64,000 nucleotides of DNA from Tahibacter soli. GTDB lineage: Bacteria; Pseudomonadota; Gammaproteobacteria; Xanthomonadales; Rhodanobacteraceae. The DNA lies in contig NZ_JAOVZO020000020.1 in the NCBI RefSeq assembly GCF_025717065.2, positions 682,001 to 746,000 of the forward strand. The letters are read 5' to 3'. A model generated the notes under the pieces. That model saw only the letters and a list, made by a program, of their open reading frames with translations, did no database searches and had not been told where the DNA came from. Positions within the stretch are counted from its first letter, which is position 1. Every line of letters starts with the position of its first letter. The position numbers were made by a program, and so were the translations under genes. Below, in pieces: positions 10,201 to 16,622 of the stretch.

Positions 10201-10918
10201 AGCGGGCAAGTCGCTGCCGCTGACGGCCGACATCACGTTGAAGCTCGGCGACGACGTGCGGCTCAAGGGATTCGGCCTCGACGGCAAGCTCGACGGGCAG
10301 CTCGTGATCGTCGAGCGGCCCGGCAAGCAGACGACGGGGCGCGGCGAAATCCGCGTCGGCGGCACATACAAGGCCTACGGCCAGGATCTGAAAGTGCGCA
10401 CGGGCCGCCTGCTGTTCGCCGGCACGGCGATCGACAATCCGGGGCTCGACATCCAGGCGGTGCGCGAACTCAAGGACGTGACGGCCGGGCTGCGCGTGCA
10501 GGGCACGGCGCAGGTGCCGGTGCTGACGGTGTTCTCCGAACCGACGATGGAGCAGTCCGAAGCGCTGTCGTACCTCGTCACGGGTCGACCGCTGTCGGCG
10601 CTCAAGAGCGGCGACGGCGACATGGTCGGCGCGGCGGCGCAGGCGCTCGGTTCGGCGACGGGCGACCTGCTCGCGAAAAGCGTCGGCGCGCGACTGGGCG
10701 TGGACGCGGCGGTGAGCGACAACGCGGCGCTCGGCGGCAGCGCGTTCACGGTCGGCAAGTATCTTTCGCCAAAACTGTACCTGAGCTACGGCGTCGGCAT
10801 CTTCACGCCGGGCGAAGTGATCACGCTGCGCTACAAGCTGTCGAAGCGGTGGGAGCTCGAGGCGCAGAATGCGACGACGGAGAATCGGGCGGGCCTGAAT
10901 TACCGATGGGAAAAGTGA
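7202..10918 (+). CDS. tamB: TamB, translocation/assembly module inner-membrane protein
   Basis: Inner-membrane-anchored, periplasm-spanning partner of TamA in the AsmA-like/DUF490 family. The 1238 residues have an N-terminal anchor helix (WLKILLGAVLALVVVAALAI), then about 1000 residues of repetitive beta-structure rich in D-G-K turns, and a C-terminal TamB domain. That domain includes the typical stretches GRGEIRVGGTYKAYGQDL, GLDIQAVRELKDVTAGLRVQG and EALSYLVTGRPLS, and it ends LNYRWEK. Members of this family form a long hydrophobic groove that reaches TamA. Overlap with the tamA stop indicates a two-gene operon. Confidence 0.93.
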   Translation: MKRWLKILLGAVLALVVVAALAIVWLVNTTSGARFALGRVVGAMDGKLAIASSEGTLAGPLTLTGVRWNDAGVDAKVGRVTVDVALMAALGKVVHIQNLDIADVAVATTTQAPPKEPGTSEVSLTPPVAIVLDRLHLAKASVVADGKPAFALDTLDLAAGWTNEGVRIDKLKLRAPDGEVDLDASLTSLTGYAGGAKGAFRWKAGDATYGGTLELVSRDGKANLNVALAQPMATKLDATVATSGDYAWTVALDVPAFDPNVVAKDSGLASLALSLKGAGDKGKGAVDGTVDVNGHRVAIQPLRYALADGKLLTIEALSLRTPEAPGKLDLKGTVNLGADKPTAKLDVTWDGVEIPPDLAGQALATHGTVTFDGGAEQFVAKGKLSAGPPGKLSDVELDLAGTPDAITLNRLALVQAKGGLDAAGLVTLKPGIGWKLDAKANRLDPGAFAAEWPGSLSFALATEGTSGDKGIAAKIKLDKLDGKLRDRPVTGTADLSITPGFVVDGTAAIASGQSTVAVRGRGGNDTNATVGFTLASLGDVLPDAQGRVRGEFTIRGKWPSLAVAGRLEGQTIGVGENRVASLELNADIADTNAPRGAFDVLATGVTAGGLTFERVSLDGKGDRDSHEVKLAANGTPLTAHTTLRGRSEGANWAGTLAELTLAVKDQPEWKLEQPAAIALKDGAATVGDVCLAANGPRLCFSANQTADGAANARYRIERLPLAMIAAIAAPGAPFTLTGDIEGQGDVKRGADGALNGTAQIGSDTGRVAYPDTEAGKPLLDYKNFAIDATLSPSSQQVLIRAELSDGGSINGQIGVAGAEQALSGQIALALNSLSFVELFTTELGSVKGKVAGTLAFAGTVAAPQIGGNVSVSEFATEVPAAGLKLHDGNLRVDLLEGQRFAIAGSLASGGGKVDVRGSGGMAADAPLSIAIEGKDFLAADIPAAKVLIGPKLTIERSAEKMVIGGDVDLPYANVDLTKLPGGGAAKTSPDVVVTDAEQAEAGKSLPLTADITLKLGDDVRLKGFGLDGKLDGQLVIVERPGKQTTGRGEIRVGGTYKAYGQDLKVRTGRLLFAGTAIDNPGLDIQAVRELKDVTAGLRVQGTAQVPVLTVFSEPTMEQSEALSYLVTGRPLSALKSGDGDMVGAAAQALGSATGDLLAKSVGARLGVDAAVSDNAALGGSAFTVGKYLSPKLYLSYGVGIFTPGEVITLRYKLSKRWELEAQNATTENRAGLNYRWEK

Positions 10919-10965
10919 CGCATCGGCCCGGTTTTCAGCGCGGCCTCCGGGCAAGCGCGCGCTTT

Positions 10966-10994
10966 GCGGAAGCCTCGACGAGCGAGGCTTCCGC
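10966..10994. terminator. Hairpin between convergent tamB and symE-like gene
   Basis: A perfect 12-bp stem, GCGGAAGCCTCG / CGAGGCTTCCGC, with a 5-base loop. It lies between the stop codons of the convergent genes tamB and the SymE-like gene. There is no T-run, so it may be a bidirectional mRNA 3' end stabiliser rather than a strong intrinsic terminator. Confidence 0.5.
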
Positions 10995-11004
10995 GATAGG
11001 GGCG

Positions 11005-11217
11005 TCAGGCGCGGGTGATCACGAGACGGCCGGCGGTGACGCGGATGGTGACGAGATCGCCCGGGAGGAAGCCGGCGTTGATGAGCCAGATGCCGCAGAG
11101 TCGGATCTGGGGGATCTCTCGTGGAAGATGCGCCTGATCTACGGCCGGGTAGTAAGCCGTACCGATGCGGATTTGCTTTGTGGAAGATTCGCGTGAAGTA
11201 TGATTTCGCTCAGCCAT
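11005..11217 (-). CDS. symE: SymE-family type I toxin-like protein
   Basis: A 70-residue protein whose C-terminal half (IPQIRLCGIWLINAGFLPG, then DLVTIRVTAGRLVIT) matches the AbrB-like swapped-hairpin core of SymE proteins. In E. coli SymE is an SOS-induced toxin linked to RNA cleavage and nucleoid condensation, held down by the antisense RNA SymR. The start (MAERNHTS) has AAGGAG six bases upstream. It stands alone, convergent to tamB. E. coli SymE is longer (about 113 residues), so this is a short member. No LexA-like box was recognised. Toxicity and an antisense regulator are inference. Confidence 0.75.
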   Translation of the reverse strand: MAERNHTSRESSTKQIRIGTAYYPAVDQAHLPREIPQIRLCGIWLINAGFLPGDLVTIRVTAGRLVITRA

Positions 11218-11338
11218 GATCCACTCCTTACTAAGTGGTTTGTGGTTAGCGAACGGCGTGGAGCCAACCGCGCCGTTCGCGCTTTCGCCCTTCCAGCGAT
11301 TGGTCGCTGCGGGCGACCTTTCACAGCGCCGCGCGGAA

Positions 11339-11386
11339 GGCCGTCAAGGATTCGGTTTTATCGAACTTGCGCAGTCCTTGACGGCC
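11339..11386. repeat. Perfect 12-bp inverted repeat upstream of symE-like gene
   Basis: GGCCGTCAAGGA (11339-11350) and TCCTTGACGGCC (11375-11386) are exact inverted copies separated by 24 bases. The structure lies about 120 bases upstream of the symE-like start, on the side from which that gene is transcribed. It could be a 5' leader stem, an operator, or the end of a small RNA. Confidence 0.6.
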
Positions 11387-11491
11387 TGAGCACGGTGCTA
11401 GGCTGAGACGACCGCAGCGAGCTTTGTATTGCGCTACACGCTGCGAGCTTTGGCTTCTCGCCGAAACAGAATCGCAACGAAAAACTGAGCG

Positions 11492-11541
11492 TCGCCCCCT
11501 CACCCAACCCTCTCCCCCAAGCGGAGCTTGGGGAGAGGGCT
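11492..11541. repeat. REP-like palindromic element (single copy)
   Basis: One copy of the dispersed element: GCCCCCTCACCCAA, then CCCTCTCCCCCAAGC / GCTTGGGGAGAGGG around a short loop. It lies in the 900-bp gene-free stretch between the symE-like gene and the peptidase gene. Confidence 0.8.
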
Positions 11542-11591
11542 ATGCGTGGCGTGACCTGGCGTCCATGTGTTTACTTTGCGCAAAAAACTGG

Positions 11592-11841
11592 ATACCGGCC
11601 TTCGCCGGTATGACGGCGTTGTAGAAATGCCGCGCTTTGGCCGTCGCTGTTGCCGTTGCTTCTGGCGGCAGGAAGCCGCCCGCTCTACCCGGGGCCCCGT
11701 CGGTCGCGGCGAGATTGCGGAGGAGAGCCCGCGCAGCGGGTGCGCGCAGGGATGCGCGCAGTTCGTTGACGGGCCATGGATGGCCCTTCAACGAACCCCG
11801 GAGCGATCTCGCGAAGTTTGCGGGCATGGATGCCCGCAAAC
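11592..11841. repeat. Palindrome cluster with CATGGATG loops
   Basis: A hairpin at 11592-11611 (ATACCGGC/GCCGGTAT) is followed by four adjacent hairpins: 11728-11740 (CCCGC/GCGGG), 11741-11760 (TGCGCGCA/TGCGCGCA), 11761-11796 (GTTCGTTGA ... GGGCCAT, loop GG) and 11816-11841 (GTTTGCGGGCAT/ATGCCCGCAAAC, loop GG). The last two share a CATGGATG core although their stems differ. Short open frames crossing the region look like noise. The remaining gene-free sequence from 11842 to 12118 shows no feature that I can name. Confidence 0.65.
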
Positions 11842-12118
11842 CGCGGCCGTCGGGGTGCCCTTGGAGGGTGCAGGGAGGGGTTGGGCAAGCAACCTCTCCC
11901 TGCCCGCTCGCGGCAGCGAGCGGAACGCTTTGTTTAAAGCCAAGCGAAAGCTACAAAGCGACAATCAAAAGCTGGATGATTCGCCGCGTCCGCGGCTCAC
12001 CCCTTCGGGCCATTCGCTGCGCGAATGTTCGCTCCGGCATCCATGCCTGCGCAGTCCAGCGTTCGCTGGGATGACGAGCAAAAGATGACGAGCGCAGATG
12101 CGCAAACACCAACCCAAG

Positions 12119-13105
12119 TCATTCCCCCTTCAACATCGCGACATGCACCTTCCCATCCCGATCGACCCACCCCCGATACATCCCGTCGGTATTGAACGGC
12201 AACGAAAAGTTGCCCCGCGCATCGAGCGCGATCACCCCACCGTCGCCGCCGAGCGACGGCACGTCCTCGAGCACGACAGCCTTGGCCGCTTTGTCTATCG
12301 TTTCTTTTTTCCACGCCACGCGCGCGCAGATCGAATGCGCCGCCACGGTGCGGATGTAGAACTCGCCCCAGCCCGTCGCCGATACCGCGCAGCCGGCGTT
12401 CGCATACGTGCCGGCGCCGATGATCGGCGCGTCGCCGACGCGGCCCCAGCGCTTGTTCGTCATGCCGCCGGTCGACGTCGCGGCGGCCAGATGCCCCGCC
12501 TTGTCGAGCGCCACCGCGCCGACCGTGCCGTAGTGGCGCGTGCGATCGGTGTCGACGCTCGCCTGCGCCTCTTTCTTCAGTGCGTTCTGCAGCTGCTCCC
12601 AGCGCTCGTCGGTGCGAAAGTACGACGGGTCGACGAGTTCCATGCCGATCGACTGCGCGAACGCTTCGGCGCCCTCGCCCGTCAGCATGACGTGCGGCGA
12701 TTTTTCCATCACCGCGCGCGCGAGCAGCACCGGATTCTTCACGCGATGCACGCCGGCGATGCTGCCGGCCTTGCGCGTCGTTCCGTCCATGATCGCGGCG
12801 TCGAGTTCGTTCTTGCCGTCGTGCGTGAACACCGCGCCCTTGCCGGCGTTGAAATACGGCGAGTCTTCGAGCACGACGACCGCGCGGCCGACCGCGTCGA
12901 GACTGCTGCCGCCGCCCGTGAGCACGGCGTAGCCCTGCGTGAGCGCGTCGCGCAGCGCCGCTTCGACGCCGGCGCGGCGCTCGGGCGTCAGGTCTTTGGC
13001 GATCACGCCCGCGCCGCCGTGAATCACGAGCACGGGTCTGACGTCGGCGGCTTGCGCGTTCATGGCGAATACTCCGGCGACGGCGCCGATGGCGAGACGA
13101 AACAT
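12119..13105 (-). CDS. iaaA: Isoaspartyl peptidase / plant-type L-asparaginase (Ntn hydrolase)
   Basis: This hydrolase family removes N-terminal isoaspartyl residues from damaged peptides and hydrolyses L-asparagine. The precursor self-cleaves into alpha and beta chains. The 328-residue protein has a signal peptide (MFRLAIGAVAGVFAMNAQAA), so it is probably periplasmic. It has the alpha-chain motifs VIHGGAG, FNAGKGAVFT, and ELDAAIMDG. The beta chain starts at HYGTVGAVALD with the catalytic Thr194. TSTGGMTNKRWGRVGDAPIIGAGTYA is also typical of the family. Its start lies 45 bases beyond the stop of the sensor kinase gene on the same strand. Confidence 0.92.
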   Translation of the reverse strand: MFRLAIGAVAGVFAMNAQAADVRPVLVIHGGAGVIAKDLTPERRAGVEAALRDALTQGYAVLTGGGSSLDAVGRAVVVLEDSPYFNAGKGAVFTHDGKNELDAAIMDGTTRKAGSIAGVHRVKNPVLLARAVMEKSPHVMLTGEGAEAFAQSIGMELVDPSYFRTDERWEQLQNALKKEAQASVDTDRTRHYGTVGAVALDKAGHLAAATSTGGMTNKRWGRVGDAPIIGAGTYANAGCAVSATGWGEFYIRTVAAHSICARVAWKKETIDKAAKAVVLEDVPSLGGDGGVIALDARGNFSLPFNTDGMYRGWVDRDGKVHVAMLKGE

Positions 13106-13149
13106 GGCTGGCGCTCCTCGCGCGAACGAAGCGCCGAGTATACGTCGCG

Positions 13150-14454
13150 TCAGACCGGCGGCCGCGCGTCGGGAAAGCGGATCACCGCGGTCGTGCCGAC
13201 GCCGAGTTCGCTGTGGATTTCGATCGGCCAGCGAAAGCGGTCGGACAACCGCTTGACGATGGTCAGCCCCACGCCGTGGCCGCCGCGCTGGCTGCGTCCG
13301 GCGCGAAAGAACGGCTGGAACACGTGCGCGAGATCGTCGTGGCTCATGCCGATGCCGGTGTCCTCGACACGCAGGAAATCGAAGCCGACGGTGACGACGA
13401 CGCGGCCGTGCTCGGTGTACAGGCAGGCGTTGCGGATGAGATTGCCGAGCATCACCGACAGCACGCGCGGCGACGCGTGCAGATCGAACGCCCCCTCCTC
13501 GACGAGTTCGAGCGCGACGGGCTTGCGTTCGACGTAGGGCTTGGCCCGTTCGATTTCTTCGCGCGCGAGGTCGTTGACGTGGAAGTCCTCCTCCGGCAAC
13601 CCGGTGTCGGCTTCGCGCGCGAGGATCAGAAACGCCTCGATCAGCGCTTCCATGTCGCGCCCGGCCGTGCGGATGCGGCCGACCGAACGGCGTGCGAAGT
13701 CGTCGAGGTTTTCCTCGTCGGCCAGCACGTCGGCGGCGACCTTGATCACGGTCAGCGGGCTGCGCAGCTCGTGGCTCGCGTCGCGCGTGAAGTTGCGCTC
13801 GCGTTCGACGAACTCCTCGATGCGCGTCGCGAAGCCGTGCAGCGCGCGCGACAGCGCCTCGACGTCGTGATCGACCTCGCCCGGCAGCTGCTCGACGTCG
13901 AGCGCTTCGAGGTCGGGCTTCTTCGGATCCCACGCGCGCACGGCGTTCGCGAGCGCGACGATCGGCGACAGCGCGCGGCGCGACGCGCGGTACGTGAGCC
14001 AGGTCGTCGTGTAGATGATCAGCAGCACGACGGTCAGCGGCACGAAGCCGAACAAGAAAGCGAGCTTGTGTACTTGTTCCTGCCGGAACACGAGAAACAG
14101 CCGGCCCCGCGTGCCGTCGCTGACGTGGACGAGTTCGTCGCGCCCGGCTTCGCGGCCGACGTGGTGAAAGCCGGGTTCGAGGCCGCGCAGCTCGGCCGGG
14201 ACATCGGCGTCCGGCTTGCCGTGCGCGGCGAAGTAGCCGTGCATGTTGTAGGTGTCGGGCAGTTCCGCGCCGGGGTGGGTCGCGAGCCGGCCGAAGTAGT
14301 GGCCGGCCTCGTCGCGCAGCGCCTGCTTGATCAGGAGGTCTTCAAGAATCGTCGCGGCGCCGTAGACGCCGACGACCGTGGCGAAGCTGATCGCCGCAAG
14401 CTGCAGGACGAAGACGACCCATATCTTGCGGCGTATGCCCGACGCTTTGCGCAT
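13150..14454 (-). CDS. Sensor histidine kinase
   Basis: Membrane-bound sensor of a two-component system, 434 residues. Two transmembrane helices (about 11-31 and 132-153) enclose a periplasmic sensor of about 100 residues. After these come a linker, the dimerisation/phospho-acceptor box RDASHELRSPLTVIK with His228, then the ATPase boxes N (NLIRNACLYT), G1 (VEDTGIGM) and G2 (GHGVGLTIVKRL). It follows the response regulator gene by nine bases. No recognised ligand-binding domain identifies the stimulus. The overall layout resembles QseC/PhoQ-type kinases, but I would not assign a name. Confidence 0.9.
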   Translation of the reverse strand: MRKASGIRRKIWVVFVLQLAAISFATVVGVYGAATILEDLLIKQALRDEAGHYFGRLATHPGAELPDTYNMHGYFAAHGKPDADVPAELRGLEPGFHHVGREAGRDELVHVSDGTRGRLFLVFRQEQVHKLAFLFGFVPLTVVLLIIYTTTWLTYRASRRALSPIVALANAVRAWDPKKPDLEALDVEQLPGEVDHDVEALSRALHGFATRIEEFVERERNFTRDASHELRSPLTVIKVAADVLADEENLDDFARRSVGRIRTAGRDMEALIEAFLILAREADTGLPEEDFHVNDLAREEIERAKPYVERKPVALELVEEGAFDLHASPRVLSVMLGNLIRNACLYTEHGRVVVTVGFDFLRVEDTGIGMSHDDLAHVFQPFFRAGRSQRGGHGVGLTIVKRLSDRFRWPIEIHSELGVGTTAVIRFPDARPPV

Positions 14455-14463
14455 GCAGGCGCG

Positions 14464-15192
14464 TCAGACCGCGTGGCTCGCGGCAACCTCGGCATCGAGA
14501 TCGGCCAGGCGGTAGCCCGCGCTGTGGATCGTGTGCAGCAGCGGCCGCTGGAACGGCTTGTCGATAATTTTCCTCAAATTGTACAAGTGCGAACGCAGCG
14601 TGTCGGAATCGGGCAGCGTGTCGCCCCAGATCTCGCGCTCGATGTCGCGCCGGCTGACGACACGCGGCGATTCGCGCATCAGGATGGTCAAGAGCTTGAT
14701 GCCGATCGGCGAGGCGATGAGCTCGTTCTCGCCGCGCGTCAGACGCAAGGTGGCGGTGTCGAGAATCAGATCGCCCACGCGCAGCACCTCGGCGCTGACG
14801 AGGCGGCGGTCGCGGCGGATCAGCGCGCGCACGCGCGCTTCGAGTTCGCGGATTTCGAACGGCTTGACGAGGTAGTCGTCGGCGCCGGCTTCCAGGCCCA
14901 CGAGCTTGTCGTCGAGCGTGTCGCGCGCGGTCAGCATCAGCACCGGCGTCGACTTCTTCGCCTCGCCGCGCAGGCGCCGGCACAGCTCGATGCCGTCCAT
15001 GCCGGGCAGCATCAGGTCGAGCACGACCACGTCGTAGCTGTTGTTGATGGCGAGCCGCAGACCCGTGATGCCGTCGGTCGCGTAGTCGACGCCGTAGCCG
15101 CGGCGTTCCAGATACTCGCCGACCATCTCGGCGATGCCGCGATTGTCCTCGATCAGGAGGATCAGACCCGCCTGCTCTTCGCGCTGCTTCAT
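14464..15192 (-). CDS. OmpR-family response regulator
   Basis: DNA-binding partner of the adjacent kinase, 242 residues. The receiver domain (about 8-122) has the acidic pair E15/D16 and phospho-acceptor Asp59 in VVVLDLMLPGMDG. The C-terminal winged helix ends SDTLRSHLYNLRKIIDKPF ... TIHSAGYRLA. The start MKQREEQ was chosen because GGAGGGG lies three bases before it; an upstream in-frame extension (MKIPAQAV) is less likely. The kinase gene follows nine bases later, forming one operon. Confidence 0.92.
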   Translation of the reverse strand: MKQREEQAGLILLIEDNRGIAEMVGEYLERRGYGVDYATDGITGLRLAINNSYDVVVLDLMLPGMDGIELCRRLRGEAKKSTPVLMLTARDTLDDKLVGLEAGADDYLVKPFEIRELEARVRALIRRDRRLVSAEVLRVGDLILDTATLRLTRGENELIASPIGIKLLTILMRESPRVVSRRDIEREIWGDTLPDSDTLRSHLYNLRKIIDKPFQRPLLHTIHSAGYRLADLDAEVAASHAV

Positions 15193-15295
15193 TGCCCCCT
15201 CCGCTTGCGCCGCGAACGGCGCCGAAACGGCTTGCGCCGGTATCTTCACATTTGTGAAGGTTGGGCGCGAGGGGGTGACGCCGGCGTGAAAAAAT

Positions 15296-15919
15296 CTACG
15301 GCGCCGCGAGGACGTCCTTGAGCACCGCCCACACCGTTTCGAGCACCTTCGGCTGCGCGGCGGCGACCGGGTGGAGGCCGTCGTCCTGCATCAGCGCCGG
15401 GTCGAGTGCCACGCCTTCGAGCAGGAACGGGACCAAGGGCACATTGAATTCGGCGGCCACATCCCGATACATCGCCCGCAGGCCGTCGCGATACTGCGGC
15501 CCGTAGTTGATCGGAAGCTCGATGCCGACGAGCACCACCCTGGCGCCGGCGTCGCGCGACAGTTTCACGAGGCTCGCTACGTTCTTGCGGATATCGGGCA
15601 GCGGCAGGCCGCGCAGGCCGTCGTTGGCGCCGAGTTCGACGACGACGATGCCGGGCTTGTGCGTCGACAGCAGCGCCGGCAGGCGCGCGAGGCCGCCGGA
15701 GGTGGTTTCGCCGCTGATCGACGCGTTGACGACGGCGCGGCGCGCGACGGGTTCGCCGGTGTCGAGCCGTTTGGAGAGCAGGGTCACCCAGCCGGTTTCG
15801 ATCGGAATGCCGTGCGCGGCGGACAGCGAATCGCCGAGCACGAGCACCGGCGCGGCCGGTGCCGCTAAAGCGGCCAGCGGAACACAACAGAACAACAGGA
15901 CAGCCAGGAATCTACGCAT
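15296..15919 (-). CDS. tesA: TesA-like periplasmic SGNH hydrolase (arylesterase/thioesterase I/lysophospholipase)
   Basis: A multifunctional SGNH esterase exported to the periplasm. The 207 residues have a signal peptide ([20 protein letters not shown]), block I GDSLSAAHG with nucleophile Ser31, the oxyanion residues Gly70 (NASISGETTSGG) and Asn99 (ELGANDG), and the C-terminal DDGLHP holding Asp180 and His183. Length and motifs match TesA. Its ATG overlaps the start codon of the divergent ybbA gene (CATG shared), the same divergent neighbourhood that E. coli has. Confidence 0.93.
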   Translation of the reverse strand: MRRFLAVLLFCCVPLAALAAPAAPVLVLGDSLSAAHGIPIETGWVTLLSKRLDTGEPVARRAVVNASISGETTSGGLARLPALLSTHKPGIVVVELGANDGLRGLPLPDIRKNVASLVKLSRDAGARVVLVGIELPINYGPQYRDGLRAMYRDVAAEFNVPLVPFLLEGVALDPALMQDDGLHPVAAAQPKVLETVWAVLKDVLAAP

Positions 15920-16622
15920 GCACGAATCCGCCGAAACGATCTTGAGCGCCCGCGATGTTAGCAAAGCGGTCGAAGGCCCCGACGGACGCATCGAGATTCT
16001 CGACGGCGTCAGCCTCGACGTGACGCGCGGCGACAGCCTCGCCATCGTCGGCGCGTCCGGCTCGGGCAAGACGACGCTCCTGGGCCTGCTCGCGGGCCTG
16101 GACACGCCGAGCCGCGGACAGATCAGCCTCGCCGGCACGCCGCTCGACTCGCTCGACGAGGAAGGTCGCGCGCGCCTGCGCCGGCGCCTCGTCGGCTTCG
16201 TGTTTCAGAGCTTTCACCTGCTGCCCGCGCTGTCCGCCGAAGAAAACGTGATGCTGCCGCTCGAACTCGACGGCGGCGGCAGCGACGCGCGCAAGGCCGC
16301 GCAGGAAGCGCTGGTCGCGGTCGGCCTCGCGCGCCGCCTGCACCACTATCCGCATCAGCTCTCCGGCGGCGAACAGCAGCGCGTCGCGATCGCGCGCGCG
16401 TTCGTGCATCGCCCGTCGGTGCTGTTCGCCGACGAGCCCACCGGCAACCTCGACCAGCGCACCGGTCATACCGTCAGCGACCTTCTGTTCGAACTCAACC
16501 GCGCGAACGGCACGACGCTCGTCATGGTCACGCACGACCTGACGCTCGCCGAACGCTGCCACCACGTGGTGCGCCTGGACGGCGGACGCCGCGTCGACAT
16601 CGCGCGCGGAGCCGCCGCATGA
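15918..16622 (+). CDS. ybbA: YbbA-like ABC transporter ATP-binding protein
   Basis: ATPase subunit of a MacB/LolD-type ABC system, 234 residues. Motifs are Walker [11 protein letters not shown]-loop VFQSFHLLP, signature [10 protein letters not shown], Walker [13 protein letters not shown] and switch His in VTHDLTLA. It is coupled to the permease gene by an ATGA overlap and is divergent from tesA. Start MHESAET is preceded by AGGA nine bases upstream, inside the tesA coding region. It probably works with YbbP in moving or releasing a lipid-like or hydrophobic substrate at the inner membrane; the substrate is not known from the sequence. Confidence 0.92.
   Translation: MHESAETILSARDVSKAVEGPDGRIEILDGVSLDVTRGDSLAIVGASGSGKTTLLGLLAGLDTPSRGQISLAGTPLDSLDEEGRARLRRRLVGFVFQSFHLLPALSAEENVMLPLELDGGGSDARKAAQEALVAVGLARRLHHYPHQLSGGEQQRVAIARAFVHRPSVLFADEPTGNLDQRTGHTVSDLLFELNRANGTTLVMVTHDLTLAERCHHVVRLDGGRRVDIARGAAA

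Noticed and set aside
5954-10918. A 1654-residue open frame joining the end of tamA in a wrong frame to tamB
   Set aside because: Its first 420 residues are Arg-rich noise from an alternative frame of tamA; tamB itself starts at 7202.
6965-10954. A 1329-residue minus-strand open frame opposite tamB
   Set aside because: Composition is Arg/Val/Ala-rich antisense noise typical of high-GC genes; tamB on the plus strand has clear domain support.
11567-12088. Overlapping small open frames in the gap between the symE-like gene and the peptidase
   Set aside because: They cross several palindromes and a REP element and show no ribosome site or family similarity.
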